NCBI RefSeq assembly: GCF_012272815.1
Contig: NZ_JAAWWL010000002.1
Location: forward strand, 1,580,280-1,644,279
Source of the DNA: Croceivirga thetidis
GTDB lineage: Bacteria; Bacteroidota; Bacteroidia; Flavobacteriales; Flavobacteriaceae
DNA length: 64,000 nt
Direction: 5' to 3'
In this document: positions 1-10,065 of the stretch, in pieces
Layout of the letters: each line of letters opens with the position of its first letter
How positions within the stretch are numbered: the stretch's first letter is position 1
Program-made: the position numbers and the translations under genes
The notes under the pieces: model-generated
Seen by the model: the letters and a program-made list of their open reading frames with translations, nothing else
Told to the model about the DNA's origin: nothing
The model's database searches: none

Positions 1-442
1 ATCCGAACTAATGAAATAATGTGCATTAATTAAGAAATTTCAAAATCTTAAAAATTCGAATTAAAACAATATTATTATGTGACGACCAAACCATATTGTA
101 ACATTGAAAACCAGGGGTGCTTAAATCGCTTGACAAACCTCAGGCATTATTCTAGATGAAATTTTTAGTGCCAATTAAAACTAAACAGCTTCCATAATTT
201 AAATTCCCTAACCGTAATCTTCCCTTGAGCGATTTTAAATCCCTTTAAATAAGCCAAGGCCAGATACCTATTTGCATTATTTCAAAATTTCAGGGCATAA
301 AATTGAAGTATCTTCTTTAAACAAGGATGTACTTAAGAAAATGGCAATGAAGGTTAATTTCCTAAAGTTTTATTAAAATTATTTTGGATTATTAACATGA
401 TTTTTTCACTTTCGTGCTTAGCTAATTCAAATAATTTAACAA
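1..442. other. Non-coding leader upstream of the SusC gene
   Basis: All frames here are broken by frequent stops and I see no plausible gene. A short open stretch at the very start, closed by TAA near base 33, could be the tail of a gene outside the window, but this is not supportable. The last ~60 bases hold the likely promoter of the SusC gene. The rest is AT-rich with no clear hairpin or direct repeat. Confidence 0.6.
384..413 (+). promoter_or_regulatory. Possible promoter of the SusC-SusD operon
   Basis: TTG at 384-386 is followed after exactly 19 bases by TCACTTTC (406-413), which matches the Bacteroidota -7 consensus TAnnTTTG at four of its six fixed bases. The 19-base spacing is the usual one. 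The -7 box is imperfect, so the call is tentative. It would give a leader of about 25 bases. Confidence 0.3.
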
Positions 443-3400
443 ATGAAAACAAGATTTAATGGAATCTTAACGCTTTTACTGGCGTTACTGGTGCATTTGT
501 CATATGCCCAAGACAAGACCATTACAGGTAATGTAACAGACCAAAATGGTCTACCACTACCTGGAGTGAATATTGTCGTTGAAGGGACGACGAATGGAAC
601 CCAATCGGATTTTGATGGTAATTATGCCATCTCAGCCAGTGAGGGTCAAACTTTATTGTTTACTTACATCGGTCAGAAGGCTGAAAGACGAGCAGTCGGT
701 GCCGGCACAACCATTAATGTCCAGATGAGTGAAGATGCTCAGGCTTTGGAAGAGGTGGTAGTAACAGCCCAAGGTATCAAGCGTGAGAAAAAAGCTCTTG
801 GTTATGCTGTAAGTTCTGTAGGTGAAGAAGCCTTAAAGGATCGTGCTGAGGGTGATGTTGCTAGGGTACTTGCCGGAAAAGCAGCTGGTGTACAGATTAC
901 TTCCGCTGGTGGTGCCTCTGGATCTGCAACAAATGTTGTAATTAGAGGTTTAAACTCCTTCAGTGGTAACAACCAAGCTTTATTTATTGTTGATGGGGTA
1001 CCATTCAGTAATGACACCAATAATGACGGTGCCAACGGTACTGACGACTTCCTTGGCGGTAACACTGCTAGTTCAAGGTTTTTGGACATTGACCCAAACA
1101 ACATAGAAAGTATTGAAGTATTAAAGGGACTTTCAGCTGCCACTCTATACGGTACGCAAGGTCGTAACGGTGTAATCTTAATTACTACCAAAGCAGGTTC
1201 TGCAACAACTGGTCCTAAGAAAACAGAGATAACTGTTAGTCAATCATTCTTCGCAAACGAAATCGCTTCAACTCCTGACTACCAAGATCAATTTGGTAAT
1301 GGTTTTGACCAAGCTTTCGGATGGTTCTTCAGTAACTGGGGACCAAGTTTTGACAGGGATGGTACTGCAGGATGGGCAAATCAAGCTGCTATAGATGACG
1401 CAGGTACTTTGGCTCACCCATACTCAACTGCTTCTTCAGCAACAGGTATTCCACAGGCATTTCCTGAGTTCGCAGGAGCTCGTTACGATTGGAGACCTTA
1501 CAACTCTGTTGATCAATTTTTCCGTCCAGGTAATACCTTAAATACAAATGTTAATGTAACGGGTAGTTCTGATGATGGTAATACATCTTTTAACGCAAAC
1601 CTTGGTTACTATGACGATGAAGGTTTTACGCCAGGTAACAGCTTTAACAGATTAAACCTTTCTTTAGGTGGTGTAGCTAAATTGACTAATAAATTTACCA
1701 TTCGTGGTACTATGAACTATGCAAAGTCGGATGTTAAGACTCCTCCGATTGCAGCAAGTAGGGGTAATGGTACTACCGGTCTATCAGTATACGGTGCAGT
1801 ATTCTTTACACCTCGTAGTGTTGATTTGATGGGATTACCTTTTGAAAATCCTATTACTGGTGGTAGTGTTTACTACAGACAGAACAACAGTATCATTAAT
1901 CCAAGATGGACGGCCAAAAACGTGACTAACCGTCAGATTACTAATCGTTTCTTCTGGAACCTCTCTGCAAATTATGAGTTGAATGAAAACCTTAATTTGA
2001 ACTGGAGAACAGGTTTGGATTTTTACAATGAGAGAAACGTTAACAGTTCCAACAAAAACGGTGTTCAGTTCAATTCGGCGATTTTTGGTTTCTTAAATAC
2101 ATTTGATAATAACAATACCATTTGGGATCATTTTGCTTCTATTAATGGTAACTATGATTTATCAGAGAAATTAGGACTTTCATTCACGGCTGGTGCAACT
2201 GCAAGATCGGATTCTTTTGATAGAAATGGTGTAGCTAGTACTGGACAGTTGGTATTTGGTGTTAAGAGACATTTCAACTTCCAAAATCAGTTGCCGATAC
2301 AGTTTTCTAGAAAAAGAAATATTGTTGGTTTATTAGGTCAAGCTACTTTGGACTATGATGATTTCTTATTCCTTAACGTTAGTGCACGTCAAGACTGGGT
2401 ATCGAATTTCCAGAGTGCTAATAACAATATAGCTTATCCAGGTGCGAGTGTTTCATTCCTACCAACCAATGCGTTCCCAGAATTAAAATCAGAAAATGGA
2501 TTGAACTTCTTGAAAATAAGAGCTAGTTATGGTACTTCTGCAAACTTTGATACTGATTCAGCATATCCTACCGTTGGTTTCACTGAGCAGACTACTCAAA
2601 TTTTCAATGATCCAATCGGCGGTGGTTCAACAACTACCAACCAAGTTGCAAACTTTAGAGCAAATCCTGATTTGAAGCCTGAACTTTTGGAAGAACTTGA
2701 ATTCGGTGTTGAATCAAAATTCTGGAAGAACAGAATTTCACTTGATGCGACATTCTTCTTGAGAACAACAAACGATTTGATTGTTGAAGAGCCGTTAGCA
2801 CCATCAACTGGTTTCACACTTACTCAAAGTAACATTGGTGCAATTGAGAACAAAGGTTTTGAAGCTGATTTAGGTGTTGACATCTTTAGAAGTGAAAATT
2901 TCAACTGGAATTCAAGAGTGAATTTCTTTACCAATGATGTAACCGTAACAGAACTTGCTCAAGATGCGATATTCTATGCTGGTTCATTAGCAGACGGAGG
3001 TCCTCTAAACTGGGGTTCAAACGCAGCTATCGAAGGTGAATCAATTGGTACCATCGTCGGTACTGCCATCCAACGTGATGACAATGGTAATTTCATTGTT
3101 AATGCTGCTGGTAACTACCAAGTAGCTGAGCAAGATGCTGATGGTAACGTGCCAATCATTGGTGATGCTATCGCTGATTACCAAATGAACTTTATCAACT
3201 CGATTCGTTACAAGAATTGGAATTTGAATTTCCAGATTAACCATACAAAAGGTGGTGATATCATGTCAAGTACGGTTGCTACCTTATTAGGTCGTGGTCT
3301 TATTGTAGAAACTCAAAACAGATTGGATACTTATATACTTCCTGGGGTTAAAACTGATGGTTCTCCGAACAATACGCAGATTAACAACTCTCAGTATTTC

Positions 3401-3700
3401 TTTAGTAACCTATTGTTTGGTCCTACGGAAACAAGAATCTATGATGCTTCTGTAATTCGTTTGCAAGAGGTTTCTTTGGCATACAGTTTCCCTTCTAAAT
3501 TTTTGGATAAGACCCCATTTGGTTCTTTGACATTTACTTTACAAGGTTTCAACCTTTGGTATGACGCTTACAACACTCCTGATGGTGCGAATTTTGATCC
3601 TAACGTACAGGGTGTTGGTATTGGAAATGGTCAAGGATTTGATTTCATTAACGGTCCTAGTTCAAGAAGGTACGGTTTCACAATTCGAGCATCATTCTAA
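443..3700 (+). CDS. SusC/RagA-type TonB-dependent outer-membrane receptor
   Basis: A 1085-residue outer-membrane transporter that, with its SusD partner, imports oligomeric nutrients using TonB energy. A signal peptide (1-22, cleaved at SYA/QDK) is followed by a carboxypeptidase-like regulatory beta-sandwich (about 27-100), a TonB-box-like EEVVVTAQG (about 103-111), the plug domain (about 115-255, with the typical IVDGVP and YGTQGRNGVILITTKAG-like segment) and a beta barrel ending in aromatic Phe (IRASF), as expected for BamA-assembled barrels. Length is normal for the family. SusD follows 25 bases downstream. No glycosidase, peptidase or ECF/anti-sigma pair lies next to it, so the substrate cannot be read from context. 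Confidence 0.95.
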   Translation: MKTRFNGILTLLLALLVHLSYAQDKTITGNVTDQNGLPLPGVNIVVEGTTNGTQSDFDGNYAISASEGQTLLFTYIGQKAERRAVGAGTTINVQMSEDAQALEEVVVTAQGIKREKKALGYAVSSVGEEALKDRAEGDVARVLAGKAAGVQITSAGGASGSATNVVIRGLNSFSGNNQALFIVDGVPFSNDTNNDGANGTDDFLGGNTASSRFLDIDPNNIESIEVLKGLSAATLYGTQGRNGVILITTKAGSATTGPKKTEITVSQSFFANEIASTPDYQDQFGNGFDQAFGWFFSNWGPSFDRDGTAGWANQAAIDDAGTLAHPYSTASSATGIPQAFPEFAGARYDWRPYNSVDQFFRPGNTLNTNVNVTGSSDDGNTSFNANLGYYDDEGFTPGNSFNRLNLSLGGVAKLTNKFTIRGTMNYAKSDVKTPPIAASRGNGTTGLSVYGAVFFTPRSVDLMGLPFENPITGGSVYYRQNNSIINPRWTAKNVTNRQITNRFFWNLSANYELNENLNLNWRTGLDFYNERNVNSSNKNGVQFNSAIFGFLNTFDNNNTIWDHFASINGNYDLSEKLGLSFTAGATARSDSFDRNGVASTGQLVFGVKRHFNFQNQLPIQFSRKRNIVGLLGQATLDYDDFLFLNVSARQDWVSNFQSANNNIAYPGASVSFLPTNAFPELKSENGLNFLKIRASYGTSANFDTDSAYPTVGFTEQTTQIFNDPIGGGSTTTNQVANFRANPDLKPELLEELEFGVESKFWKNRISLDATFFLRTTNDLIVEEPLAPSTGFTLTQSNIGAIENKGFEADLGVDIFRSENFNWNSRVNFFTNDVTVTELAQDAIFYAGSLADGGPLNWGSNAAIEGESIGTIVGTAIQRDDNGNFIVNAAGNYQVAEQDADGNVPIIGDAIADYQMNFINSIRYKNWNLNFQINHTKGGDIMSSTVATLLGRGLIVETQNRLDTYILPGVKTDGSPNNTQINNSQYFFSNLLFGPTETRIYDASVIRLQEVSLAYSFPSKFLDKTPFGSLTFTLQGFNLWYDAYNTPDGANFDPNVQGVGIGNGQGFDFINGPSSRRYGFTIRASF

Positions 3701-3725
3701 TAAAAAATTGATAAGAGAGAATATC

Positions 3726-5444
3726 ATGAATAAAATATTTAAAAAATTTGCAGCGATTATTGCGGTTGGAACCGTAATAACCAGTTGCGAAACAACAGAT
3801 TTGGACTTAACAGTAAGTCCGAATGAATTATCTCCGACACAATCAGACCCAAACTTGTTGCTGAATTCCATTCAATTGGCATATGCATCAAATCAGTATT
3901 TCTTGTCTGAAGATGTAGGGGAGTTGACGCGTATAGATTACTTCTTCGGAAGGAACTATTTCAACGCATTACCCGGTAGTGATTTGAATGCTACTTGGGC
4001 AAGAACCTATAGTTCCGGTGGAACTATTATTGGTGACCCTGTAAGTGTAGGTATTTTAACAAACTTGCAGACTTTGGAGCAAATCAATGCGGAGACGGAT
4101 ACCGATTTATCTTTTCATATTGGACTTGGTAAATTAATGTATGCGCACTCATTATTTCAATTGGTAGATATGCTTGGTGTTGCCGCTTTTTCACAAGCTG
4201 GTAATCCTGCCGAGTTTCCTGCTCCTGCTTTAGATAGTGGAGAAGAAGTATATGCTGGTGCATTCGGATTATTATCTGAAGCTGAAGCCCTTCTTTCATC
4301 TGGTCCTTCAACTAATGGCGCTACAGATATGTTTTATGGTGGTGACACTGATAAATGGATCAAGGCTATTAACTCTATTAGACTAAGGTCATACAAGAAT
4401 ACAGGTAATAAGTCGGCATTTGATGCAATCGTTGCTGGTGGTAACTATATTGCTGATGAGGCTGATGACTTGGAATTTTCTTATGGTACTAGTGCTTTAC
4501 AGCCGGATGATAGACATCCACTTTACGCTGCTGCCTATGCACCCGCAGGTTCCGGTCCTTATCGTTCGAACTATTTGATGGATTTGATGTTGCAAAACGA
4601 TGATCCAAGAATTCGTTACTACTTCTACCGTCAATCTGATGGTACTCCTGGTGCCTTGGATGTAGGTGGAAATCCAGTACCACCAAACGAAGAAACTATT
4701 TCATGTTCTTTGTTTACACCTCCTCCACATTACGCAGGTTTTGTGTACTGTAGTGTTGATAATGGATACTGGGGAAGAAGTCATGGTAACGACGAAGGTG
4801 GACCACCAGACGGATTCTTAAAAGCTGCTCCTGGTGTATACCCAACAGCTGGACGATTTGATGACAGCCAGTTCAACGAAGTTGATGCTGTAACAGGTGT
4901 GAATGTTGCGCCTGGTGTAGGTATCGGTCAAGGTGGTGGCGGAGCCGGTATTACTCCAATCATCCTTTCTTCTTATGTTGATTTTTGGATTGGTGAAATG
5001 GCCGCTTCTGATGCTGAAAGATCTGCTGCAATGAGAGCTGGATTGGAAAAATCAATCGCAAAAGTTCAAACTTTCGGAGCATTGGATTCTAGTGCTGACC
5101 TTTCGTTCGAGCCTTCAGCTGATGACGTTGAAGCTTATATCGATGGTATTGTAGCTGCTTTTGATGCTGCAACAGGTGACGATAAAGAGAACATATTCGC
5201 TGAGCAATATTTTGTAACTCTTTATGGTGGTGCTTTTGAATCTTACAATTATTATCGTAAGACAGGATTCCCTACAACGGTATTCCCTAACTGGGAACCA
5301 GATCCAGGACCATTCCCAAGAACTTATTTATTACCACAAAATGAGGTATTAAACAATCCTAACGTTACACAACGAACAGATTTGAATACACAAGTTTTTT
5401 GGGATACAAATCCAGCAAGTCCAACATTTCCACCTGCTAACTAA
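3726..5444 (+). CDS. SusD/RagB-type nutrient-binding outer-membrane lipoprotein
   Basis: A 572-residue surface lipoprotein that caps the SusC barrel and captures substrate. The lipobox (VITSC, Cys21) follows a short charged and hydrophobic signal peptide. The N-terminal motif after the Cys (LDLTVSPNELSPTQSDPNLLLNSIQLAY) is the type seen in the SusD-like_2 branch. The open frame extends upstream into the SusC gene (to 3561), but the lipoprotein signal fixes the start at 3726, 25 bases after the SusC stop. Glycine-rich and proline-rich loops (about residues 380-425) may shape the binding site. Ligand unknown. Confidence 0.93.
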   Translation: MNKIFKKFAAIIAVGTVITSCETTDLDLTVSPNELSPTQSDPNLLLNSIQLAYASNQYFLSEDVGELTRIDYFFGRNYFNALPGSDLNATWARTYSSGGTIIGDPVSVGILTNLQTLEQINAETDTDLSFHIGLGKLMYAHSLFQLVDMLGVAAFSQAGNPAEFPAPALDSGEEVYAGAFGLLSEAEALLSSGPSTNGATDMFYGGDTDKWIKAINSIRLRSYKNTGNKSAFDAIVAGGNYIADEADDLEFSYGTSALQPDDRHPLYAAAYAPAGSGPYRSNYLMDLMLQNDDPRIRYYFYRQSDGTPGALDVGGNPVPPNEETISCSLFTPPPHYAGFVYCSVDNGYWGRSHGNDEGGPPDGFLKAAPGVYPTAGRFDDSQFNEVDAVTGVNVAPGVGIGQGGGGAGITPIILSSYVDFWIGEMAASDAERSAAMRAGLEKSIAKVQTFGALDSSADLSFEPSADDVEAYIDGIVAAFDAATGDDKENIFAEQYFVTLYGGAFESYNYYRKTGFPTTVFPNWEPDPGPFPRTYLLPQNEVLNNPNVTQRTDLNTQVFWDTNPASPTFPPAN

Positions 5445-5459
5445 AATATCTTAGAAAAA

Positions 5460-6413
5460 ATGAAGAAAATAAATTTTAAATATAGTTTGCTCTTAGTTGG
5501 AATGGTAGGATTACTATTCGCAGCTTGTGAAGACGGTGATCAGGTCATCGATGCAATTATAGATGGGGAAACCAGAGGTTCTGCCCTACGTACAATTGAA
5601 GTAACTGAAAATACAATTGAGTATGATGTACCTACCAGTACGCTTACAAGTGGTGGATTCAGTGCTACTGTAGAAGTACAAGATCAAGAGAGTGGAAATT
5701 TAACCCAATCTCTAGATGTATACGTTGGTTATAGTGATAACACTGCTGACCGTGGTTCTTCTACGATCGGCGATACTGAAGTATTAGTTCAGAGCTTCTC
5801 TTTAGGCGATGCTACTATTGGTGAATTTGGACTTCCAAGATTCACTTTTAGCACTACTGCGGCCGAAATGCAATCTGCATTAGGTCTTACAGGATCTGAT
5901 ATATTCGGTGGTGATGCTTTTACCATTCGTTTTGAAATTGTAAGAACAGATGGGCTTACTTTTTCAGCAGCTGATAACTCTGGTACTTTAACAGGTTCTT
6001 ATTTTAGTTCTCCTTTCGAGTATACTTCTACTTTAGTATGTGCTCCAAAGCCTACTCAAGAAGGTACTTGGACTGTTGAAATGGCAGATGCTTTTGGAGA
6101 CGGATGGCAACCAACTACCGGTGACGGTGGTGGTCCTGGTCTTATCGTAACATTGAGTGATGGTTCAGTTTTCGAAATTGGCCTTTGTACTCCTTACGAG
6201 GATCCAGGTTATGATTGTACTGATGGTGACAGTGCAGGAACAGCTACATTTGATGTTCCAGCTGGTCAAACAGATGCAGCAGTATTCGATTTTCAAGGTG
6301 ATTTCTGGGGTGAAATATCCTTTACAATCACAACCCCTGCTGGTAACGAAGTTGCAAGCGTAGGTACTGGTACAGGTGCCGGTCCTGTTGCAATTGATTT
6401 CTGTGCAGACTAA
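5460..6413 (+). CDS. Lipoprotein of the SusCD operon with a C-terminal GDGW domain
   Basis: A 317-residue lipoprotein (lipobox LFAAC, Cys22) 15 bases behind SusD and directly before the operon terminator. After a short acidic linker there is a beta-rich region (about 40-195). A C-terminal domain (about 200-317) starts with GTWTVEMADAFGDGWQPTTG, contains four cysteines (two around CTPYEDPGYDC) and Gly/Asp-rich loops. AFGDGW segments are common in secreted Bacteroidota beta domains and could bind calcium. By position it is probably the third, substrate-specific surface component of the SusCD complex (SusE/F-like role). No specific family is recognised. Confidence 0.85.
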   Translation: MKKINFKYSLLLVGMVGLLFAACEDGDQVIDAIIDGETRGSALRTIEVTENTIEYDVPTSTLTSGGFSATVEVQDQESGNLTQSLDVYVGYSDNTADRGSSTIGDTEVLVQSFSLGDATIGEFGLPRFTFSTTAAEMQSALGLTGSDIFGGDAFTIRFEIVRTDGLTFSAADNSGTLTGSYFSSPFEYTSTLVCAPKPTQEGTWTVEMADAFGDGWQPTTGDGGGPGLIVTLSDGSVFEIGLCTPYEDPGYDCTDGDSAGTATFDVPAGQTDAAVFDFQGDFWGEISFTITTPAGNEVASVGTGTGAGPVAIDFCAD

Positions 6414-6437
6414 TTAGAAATATTCTATTTACATAAT

Positions 6438-6470
6438 AAAACCACCTCTTTTGAGGTGGTTTTTTTGTTT
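6438..6470 (+). terminator. Rho-independent terminator of the SusCD operon
   Basis: An 11-bp perfect stem AAAACCACCTC / GAGGTGGTTTT (6438-6448 and 6453-6463) with a TTTT loop runs into a T-rich tail. It lies 25 bases after the third gene, so the operon is three genes. Confidence 0.9.
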
Positions 6471-6494
6471 TCTATATTAGCACTTTTACATTTC
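6465..6494 (+). promoter_or_regulatory. Likely promoter of the FG-GAP/ASPIC gene
   Basis: TTG (6465-6467), exactly 19 bases, then TACATTTC (6487-6494), which differs from TAnnTTTG only in the last base. The predicted transcript starts near 6500, leaving a leader of about 60 bases. It overlaps the T tail of the preceding terminator. Confidence 0.4.
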
Positions 6495-6559
6495 TTTTAT
6501 ACAATTATGTTGCAAAGCAATGCCACTGAACTTCATAAAGCTTATCTGAAACAACAATT

Positions 6560-9500
6560 ATGAACCTTAGTCCAAATATCTTTTGGTATTGCACCCTATT
6601 CTCACTATTCATTATTTTTTGTGGTTGTAAGAACAAATCTGATTTTGATGAATCTCAAGTCAATTCAGATAAAAAAATGGAATCCAATAAAGTATTTGAA
6701 AGAATACCCTCTGAGGAAAGTAACTTACTTTTTCAAAATAACATCCAAGAAAATCTAGAAACAAAAGAGAACTTATTTAACTATGATTATTTCTACAATG
6801 GTGCTGGGGTGGGTATTGCCGACTTAAATAATGATGGTTTAAATGATATCTTTTTTTGTGGTAATCAGGTTGAGAACAAATTGTTTTTTAATAAAGGAGA
6901 ATTAACGTTCGAAGATATTTCTAATGTTGCCCGCATTAACGACAACAAAACATGGTCTAACGGTGTGACATTTGTTGACATTAACAACGATGATTGGTTA
7001 GATATCTATATTTCACAGGGTGGTCCTTTTCCGCGAGAACAAAGAAAGAACTTATTATATCTGAATCAGAAGAACGGAACATTTACTGAAATCGCAGAAA
7101 ATGTGGGATTGGCCGATGAAGGTGTAAGTACCCAATCCGTATTTTTTGACTACGATAATGATGGGGATCTTGATTGTTTGGTGATGAATGAAAATGAAAT
7201 TTATGGTGTTGACCCTATTAACCTCTATAAAATAATCGAACAGGACACGGATGCCAGACGCTACAACAGTTCACATTTGTATCGAAACGATAATGGCAAA
7301 TTTATCGAGGTAACAAAGATTGCGGGTGTAGAGCGACCAATATTCGGTCTAGGTGTTACTGTTTCAGATATCAATGAAGATGGCTGGCTAGACTTCTATA
7401 TCGCAAGTGATTATTTTATTCCTGACGCAATGTTCATCAATAATCAAGATGGAACATTTACAGATAGGATTAAAGAATATACACAGCAGATATCCTTTTT
7501 TGGAATGGGAATGGACTTCGCCGACATAAATAATGACTTAAAACAAGACTTTTTCGTTCTTGATATGGCAGCTGACGACCATATTCGTTCAAAGACATTG
7601 ATGGCCTCAATGAATACAGGTAGGTTCAATTATTTGATTAACACCGCTGGCTTTCACCACCAATACATGTACAATTCCTTACAACTAAGAACTGCTAAGG
7701 ATAAATTCACTAATATTTCTCAGGCAACTAGTATGGCCAATTCAGATTGGAGTTGGTCAGTTTTAATGAGCGATTTTGACCATGACACCAACAAAGATAT
7801 CTATGTGACCAATGGATATCGAAGATATGCTTTGGACAATGATTTGCAACTTAAAGTATATGAGTCAAAACTTAAGTATAAAGGTCAAGTACCGCTATCA
7901 GTAAAGAAACAACTTTACGAGTCAATGCCTTCTGAAAAATTACCTAATATTCTCTATCAAAACTCTGGTAATCTGAACTTTAAAAATGCTGCAAAAGAAT
8001 GGGGTCTTGGTGATTATTCTTTCAGCAATGGAGCTGCACAAGGCGATCTTGACAATGATGGAGACTTAGATTTGGTTGTGAATAATATGGATGAAAACTG
8101 CTTCCTTTACAGAAATATGACTACTGAAAACGGAGGTGTCAATTATTTAAAAATTAAACCAAAAGGTCGTCTTTCAGAGTCTTTTGCAACTGTTACCATT
8201 ACTTATGATGACCAATCCCAGATGAATGAAACAAGAAGGGTAAGAGGGTATCGTTCTGCACAAGAAAACATAGCTCATTTTGGTCTTGGAAATCATTCCA
8301 TAGTTGATACCATAAGAGTGAAATGGCCAAGTGGTTTAGTGGAAACAAGATTTAATATCAAAGCAAATCAAACACTGGTTTTTACAGAAGAAGATGCAAC
8401 AGAAAAGGTCCTCGATAAAACTGCTGATGCTATTTTCAAAGAAATCGAAAATTCCAATGTCGGACTTGATTTTGAGCATAGTGAAAATTTTTATGATGAT
8501 TTTGAAAAAGAGATTTTACTACCGTACAAACAATCAACTCTAGGGCCCTTTATTGCTAGGGGTGATGTTAATGGCGATACCTTAGAAGACCTATTTGTAG
8601 GAGGTGCTTCTGGGCAAAGCAGTGCACTATTTATTCAAAATACTAACGGTTCTTTCGAAAAACGTAAGAATCAAGCTTTTGAAGACGATAGGACTTATGA
8701 AGACATGCAGTCAGTTTTCTTTGATGTAGATCTTGATGGTGACCTTGATTTATTTGTAGTTAGTGGTGGAAACGAATTTTCAAATTATTCGACTTTATAT
8801 GCAGATAGACTTTATCTGAATAATGGTAAAGGCAATTTTGTCAAGGCCAATATTGATGTACTTAATTCCAACCCGAAAAGTGGCAGGTCTGTTGACTTGA
8901 TTGATTATGATGAAGATGGTGATTTGGATATTTTGGTTGGAAATAGAATTATACCACAAAGTTATCCGCATTCAGCGCCTTCGACCTTATGGAAAAACGA
9001 CCATGGTCAATTGGTAGATGTTACCAAAGAAATTGCGCCTGAATTATTGGATTTTGGAATTATCAATGATATCGTAGTAACCGATTTCAATTCTGATGGC
9101 AAACAAGATTTCATAGCAGTCGGGGAATGGAGCGAAATTGGATTTTTCAGAAATAACCAAGGGAAATTTGGTAAAGTTGAATTGCCAGGTCAACTTGAAC
9201 AAACAAAAGGATGGTGGTATTCCATTGAAGAGACTGATATAAATAATGATAATCTACCCGATTATGTTTTGGGTAATGTTGGTTTAAACATCAAATTCAA
9301 AGCCAGTAAGAAGAAGCCTTTTAAAGTATTTGCTACTGATTTTGATGAGAATGGCACACCGGATATTGTATTAAGCAAACAATACAATGGTGAGTATGTT
9401 CCGGTAAGAGGTAGGGAATGTTCATCGCAACAGATGCCTTTTATTAAGCAAAAGTTTGAGACCTATTCTGAGTTCGCGAATGCCAATCTTGTGGATATTT

Positions 9501-9910
9501 ATGGCGAAAAATTGAACTATGCTTATGAGGCAGAGGTCAATGAGCTTAAGTCAATTCTATTGATCAATAAAGGAAATGGAGAATTTAATAAAGTTGAATT
9601 GCCATTTGAAGCACAATTGTTCCCTGTATTAAATATGGAGTTTGAAGACTTTAATAAAGACGGAAATGAAGATGTTCTGCTTGTTGGGAACATTTATGAA
9701 ACTGAAGTTGAAACACCAAGACTAGATGCATTTTCAGGGCTAATTCTACTTTCAAACGGTAAGGACAATTACCATCCCATGCCTTGGACTGAGTCAGGAA
9801 TTATTCTAGATGGTAATATTAAAGACGTTTCGTTCATAAATACCAAAACGGGTTCTTTACTCTTGGCTACCCAAAATAATGGCCCATTGCTGGTACATAA
9901 ACAACAATAA
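6560..9910 (+). CDS. Large FG-GAP/VCBS-repeat lipoprotein with ASPIC/UnbV domain
   Basis: A 1116-residue exported lipoprotein (signal peptide with lipobox FCGC, Cys23). Repeats of the calcium-binding type DxNxDGxxD (for example ADLNNDGLNDIFF, DYDNDGDLDCLVM, DVDLDGDLDLFVV, DYDEDGDLDILVG) fill about 60-500 and 640-1080 and should form two beta-propeller units. Between them an ASPIC/UnbV domain (about 525-605, with RRVRGYRSAQENIAHFGLG and the WPSG motif) is intact. This architecture is common in marine Bacteroidota next to SusCD pairs. Likely role: surface recognition or handling of a glycan or glycoprotein; the exact function is unknown. It has its own promoter and sits after the SusCD terminator. 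Confidence 0.9.
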   Translation: MNLSPNIFWYCTLFSLFIIFCGCKNKSDFDESQVNSDKKMESNKVFERIPSEESNLLFQNNIQENLETKENLFNYDYFYNGAGVGIADLNNDGLNDIFFCGNQVENKLFFNKGELTFEDISNVARINDNKTWSNGVTFVDINNDDWLDIYISQGGPFPREQRKNLLYLNQKNGTFTEIAENVGLADEGVSTQSVFFDYDNDGDLDCLVMNENEIYGVDPINLYKIIEQDTDARRYNSSHLYRNDNGKFIEVTKIAGVERPIFGLGVTVSDINEDGWLDFYIASDYFIPDAMFINNQDGTFTDRIKEYTQQISFFGMGMDFADINNDLKQDFFVLDMAADDHIRSKTLMASMNTGRFNYLINTAGFHHQYMYNSLQLRTAKDKFTNISQATSMANSDWSWSVLMSDFDHDTNKDIYVTNGYRRYALDNDLQLKVYESKLKYKGQVPLSVKKQLYESMPSEKLPNILYQNSGNLNFKNAAKEWGLGDYSFSNGAAQGDLDNDGDLDLVVNNMDENCFLYRNMTTENGGVNYLKIKPKGRLSESFATVTITYDDQSQMNETRRVRGYRSAQENIAHFGLGNHSIVDTIRVKWPSGLVETRFNIKANQTLVFTEEDATEKVLDKTADAIFKEIENSNVGLDFEHSENFYDDFEKEILLPYKQSTLGPFIARGDVNGDTLEDLFVGGASGQSSALFIQNTNGSFEKRKNQAFEDDRTYEDMQSVFFDVDLDGDLDLFVVSGGNEFSNYSTLYADRLYLNNGKGNFVKANIDVLNSNPKSGRSVDLIDYDEDGDLDILVGNRIIPQSYPHSAPSTLWKNDHGQLVDVTKEIAPELLDFGIINDIVVTDFNSDGKQDFIAVGEWSEIGFFRNNQGKFGKVELPGQLEQTKGWWYSIEETDINNDNLPDYVLGNVGLNIKFKASKKKPFKVFATDFDENGTPDIVLSKQYNGEYVPVRGRECSSQQMPFIKQKFETYSEFANANLVDIYGEKLNYAYEAEVNELKSILLINKGNGEFNKVELPFEAQLFPVLNMEFEDFNKDGNEDVLLVGNIYETEVETPRLDAFSGLILLSNGKDNYHPMPWTESGIILDGNIKDVSFINTKTGSLLLATQNNGPLLVHKQQ

Positions 9911-10065
9911 GTGACAATTACCGAATTAGGGGAAATAAAATTCTAAAATCGAAATATTGTCATTTTCCAATTAATAGGGATAATCAACTAATTTATCGAC
10001 AAGTTAACTTTAAATATTCGCTGTTTTTGACTAAAAAAGTTAGCTTCGCAATCAAAATTTGAACA

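Noticed and set aside
802-1191. Open frame of 129 codons on the minus strand inside the SusC gene
   Set aside because: It lies fully within a well-supported gene on the other strand and its translation has no domain-like pattern; a shadow of the coding bias.
3561-3725. Upstream extension of the SusD frame into the SusC gene
   Set aside because: The lipoprotein signal starts at 3726 and the extension only translates the SusC end out of frame.
4084-4311. Minus-strand ORF inside SusD
   Set aside because: His/Gln-rich nonsense translation overlapping a clear lipoprotein gene.
9912-9962. TGACAAT / ATTGTCA inverted repeat after the FG-GAP gene
   Set aside because: The arms are only 7 bp and 37 bases apart with no T run; too weak for a terminator call.
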